This document shows positions 53,681 through 55,461 of a DNA stretch of 55,461 nt, piece by piece; position 1 is the first letter of the stretch; each line of letters opens with the position of its first letter. Below the pieces are notes generated by a model. The model was not told the origin of the DNA. It ran no database searches and saw only the letters and a program-made list of their open reading frames with translations. The stretch lies in NCBI RefSeq assembly GCF_014705605.1, contig NZ_JACXIZ010000048.1, forward strand, positions 1-55,461. Direction: 5' to 3'. Origin of the DNA: Paenibacillus sabuli. Lineage in GTDB: Bacteria > Bacillota > Bacilli > Paenibacillales > Paenibacillaceae. The position numbers and the translations under genes are program-made.

Positions 53681-53791
53681 GAGGCATCCCACCCTTTGGA
53701 GCGCGTCGGCAGGCGTGTCTCGCGCAGTAGGCGAGCCGCATGCCGCTTTATCAATGTATGCCGCGCCCCGCTCGTCCTAGTCTCGCGCCGG

Positions 53792-54592
53792 TCATAGGCC
53801 CAGCGGAAGCTCGGGGAGCCGCCAGCCGACCTTGAGCAGTAGTCGGTCAAGCGTCCACTTCGTATAGGCCAGCACCTCCCGCAGCTCGCTGCGCGCATGG
53901 GAGAGCGCCCGCGATTTGACGCCAGTCGCCTGCACCTCCTCGATCCCGACAACCTGCGCAATCTCCAGCGCGCGGGCCGCATGGAAGTCGTGCGTAATGA
54001 CGATGACGCTCGTCCACCCGCGCTCGATCATGAGCGCGCGGCTATAGAGCAGATTCTCATATGTGCTGCGCGCCTGCGGCTCAACCAGCACCGCTTCGTC
54101 CGGTACGCCGCGCGCTACCAAATGGCGTCGCATTCCTTCGGCCTCCGTAATGGTCGCGCCATTGCTGTCGAGACCGCCGCTTACGATCAGGCGCCGGACC
54201 TTGCCTGCTTCGTACAGCGCTAGCGCCCGATCGAGCCGCTCGCGCAAGCCGGGGCTCGGCTCGTCGTTGCGAAGCGAAGCCCCGAGCACGATTCCGACAT
54301 CGGCAGGCTCCAGCAGGCGCGGCTCGCGAAAGTCGTTGATCTGCCACAGCGCATAGGCCATCCAAAAGATGCCGGCCGCCCCTGCCCAAAGCGCCAGACG
54401 CAGCAGGAACGGAAGCAGGCGGGAGCGGGCCAGTCCCGTCGAACGGCTTTTTTTCGTAGTCCGCTTGCGGCGGCCCGGCACCTTGCGCGCGCGGGGAGGC
54501 GCGGGTTTTCGATCGTTCCGCGACGGCCCCGCTTTGCGATTGTGAGCCGGCGTCCCGGATTGGCGGCTGCGGGGCGGCGGAGCCGGTCTCAC
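53792..54592 (-). CDS. DUF218 (YdcF/SanA-like) membrane protein
   Basis: A 266-residue protein. Residues 1-55 are highly basic and Pro-rich (RKVPGRRKRTTKKSR). One membrane helix, about 60-82, leads to an extracytoplasmic DUF218 domain: DVGIVLGASLRNDEPS, LIVSGGLDSNG, EGMRRHLVARGVP, VEPQARSTYENL, IVITHDFHAARAL. The family is tied to envelope integrity and polysaccharide metabolism. GTG 54592 overlaps the stop of the DUF402 gene. Confidence 0.87.
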   Translation of the reverse strand: MRPAPPPRSRQSGTPAHNRKAGPSRNDRKPAPPRARKVPGRRKRTTKKSRSTGLARSRLLPFLLRLALWAGAAGIFWMAYALWQINDFREPRLLEPADVGIVLGASLRNDEPSPGLRERLDRALALYEAGKVRRLIVSGGLDSNGATITEAEGMRRHLVARGVPDEAVLVEPQARSTYENLLYSRALMIERGWTSVIVITHDFHAARALEIAQVVGIEEVQATGVKSRALSHARSELREVLAYTKWTLDRLLLKVGWRLPELPLGL

Positions 54593-55146
54593 GATTGCTG
54601 CGCGCCGCCCATGCGCGGCGCAAGCGAACGACGATGCTTCAGACTAAGCGTGAAATAACGAAAGCGTCCGTTTTTGATCAGGTCGAGCAGACGGCGTGCC
54701 GTCTTGCGCGCCATCGTCGCATCCTTGGCGGTGATATCGCCGCTGCGCAGCGCATCCTCCAGCTCATCCTCGTCGAGCAAAAACACCTCGCCGCTCGGCA
54801 GCACGACGACATCGAGAAAGAGGTCGTCGAACCACGGCACCTGTTGATCGGTAAGCCCTTGCGTTTTGCAGACATCGATGTACCACTGCACGACGCTACC
54901 TTTATCGTCGAACATCGTCGTTACGACGAACTGCTCGCCGCGCGGAAAGTGCTGCATCCACAGGTAGCCGCGGTCGGCGAGACAGAGCCTGCGTCCGTTG
55001 TATTCTTTCCACAGCGGCTCCCGCAATTCATGAATGCGATAGAACGTAACCAGCCCTTTGAACTCCTCGTTGTCCAGCGTGAGACACGAGTAGCTCTTGC
55101 GAACGATGCGCCGCCAGTTGGCGCGGTCTGAAAATTTTCTTTTCAT
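54589..55146 (-). CDS. DUF402 domain protein
   Basis: A 185-residue protein with the DUF402 beta-barrel: YLWMQHFPRGEQFVVTTMFDD, WYIDVCKTQG, WFDDLFLDVVVLPSGEVFLLDEDEL, where the acidic residues are the metal/phosphate site of nucleoside di/triphosphatases of this family. The longer C-terminal helix ends in a basic tail. It shares a transcript with the DUF218 gene. Catalytic role inferred only from the domain. Confidence 0.85.
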   Translation of the reverse strand: MKRKFSDRANWRRIVRKSYSCLTLDNEEFKGLVTFYRIHELREPLWKEYNGRRLCLADRGYLWMQHFPRGEQFVVTTMFDDKGSVVQWYIDVCKTQGLTDQQVPWFDDLFLDVVVLPSGEVFLLDEDELEDALRSGDITAKDATMARKTARRLLDLIKNGRFRYFTLSLKHRRSLAPRMGGAQQS

Positions 55147-55171
55147 ACGGGTAACGTACCTTTCCGTTCAA

Positions 55172-55200
55172 AATGTAATGCACCGCGTCCCAAGCGACAA
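55172..55200 (-). promoter_or_regulatory. Promoter of the DUF402-DUF218 pair
   Basis: Minus strand: -35 TTGTCG (55195-55200), 17-base spacer, -10 TACATT (55172-55177). The ATG follows 25 bases downstream. Between here and the intron end at about 55371 I see no gene. Confidence 0.55.
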
Positions 55201-55370
55201 GTCGTTGTGGAAGCATCCAACACCTATGCCAAAAAGCTTACCATATCTTCGCAGCTATCTCCAGCCGCACACCGAAACTACTGCCCTGAGGCCAAAATTC
55301 TAAAACGCAAGGGGCTGTTGCGAGTACGCAATGCGGGCAATCAGCGGGGCGCTATGCGGCAGTCAGTTGT

Positions 55371-55461
55371 GTAGAGTAAAGGACTGGTAGCACCAGCCCC
55401 TCCTCATCAAACCGTACGTGCGGTTTTCCCGCATACGGCTTTCCGACGTTCTTCACCTTGC
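55371..55461 (-). mobile_element. Group II intron, 3' end (domains V-VI), cut by window
   Basis: On the minus strand, 55409-55440 reads as a domain V hairpin: AGCCGTATGCGG, GAAA loop region, then CCGCACGTACGGTTT. The AGC triad with its G-T pair and bulge are typical of domain V. A short linker leads to domain VI (AGGGGCTGG / CCAGTCCTTT) with an unpaired A in TTTACTCTAC, ending near 55371. The intron body and any reverse transcriptase gene lie beyond the right edge. Confidence 0.8.

Overview
The window is a stretch of chromosome from a high-GC, endospore-forming Firmicute, most likely Paenibacillaceae (Paenibacillus, Cohnella or Thermobacillus type). Evidence: the spoVK-hflX-ynbB-glnR-glnA order and the divergent lexA/yneA pair are those of Bacillus-group genomes; starts are preceded by strong GGAGG-type ribosome sites; sigma-A promoters of the TTGACA-N17-TATAAT kind are easy to see; but coding GC is far higher than in Bacillus. 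I saw no rRNA, tRNA, prophage, IS transposase or CRISPR array. About 52 genes cover most of the sequence and most lie on the minus strand.

Layout. 0-1.4 kb: a 61-bp direct repeat, a 74-codon gene with two LexA-type boxes in its promoter region, a composite repeat element and a Cys-rich four-helix protein. 1.5-6.2 kb: a HAD hydrolase converging on a three-gene operon ending in topB. 6.2-14.7 kb: gltD; thioesterase-thyA-dfrA; pdhABCD. 14.9-19.9 kb: esterase, LMW phosphatase/TRIC pair, thiN and two PH-domain membrane proteins. 20-23 kb: a CN-hydrolase/GNAT/GNAT/MBL operon, then an NlpC/P60 hydrolase. 23.8-28.1 kb: a two-component system and an ABC-F ATPase. 28.3-29.9 kb: a Hanks kinase fused to a P-loop-like domain. 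30.1-38.1 kb: a seven-gene operon (mrfA, mrfB, HAD, Fpg-family glycosylase, nfo, ABC ATPase, RlmM-like methyltransferase) that joins interstrand-crosslink repair to base-excision repair. 38.4-46.0 kb: nitroreductase, metH divergent from mtnD, and a four-gene operon starting with a DUF896 gene. 46.2-47.4 kb: yneA/lexA with five LexA-like boxes. 48.2-53.7 kb: glnA, glnR, ynbB, hflX, spoVK. 53.8-55.1 kb: DUF218 and DUF402 genes. At the right edge is the 3' end of a group II intron on the minus strand.

How the parts work together. Three functions recur. DNA damage response: lexA, yneA, a candidate new SOS gene at 249-473, and the mrfAB/fpg/nfo operon, whose promoter may carry a LexA-like box. Nitrogen metabolism: gltD, and glnRA with two GlnR operators. 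One-carbon and methionine metabolism: thyA/dfrA, metH, mtnD.

The most unusual signal is non-coding. Three intergenic regions (756-939, 26206-26390, 47809-47994) each hold a 184-186 bp element made of four ~24-bp units in forward-forward-reverse-reverse order with almost identical spacing. The unit fits CTAACGGWCA-N5-GRCGCTTAG, with a diverged subtype in the first copy. I know of no name for it.
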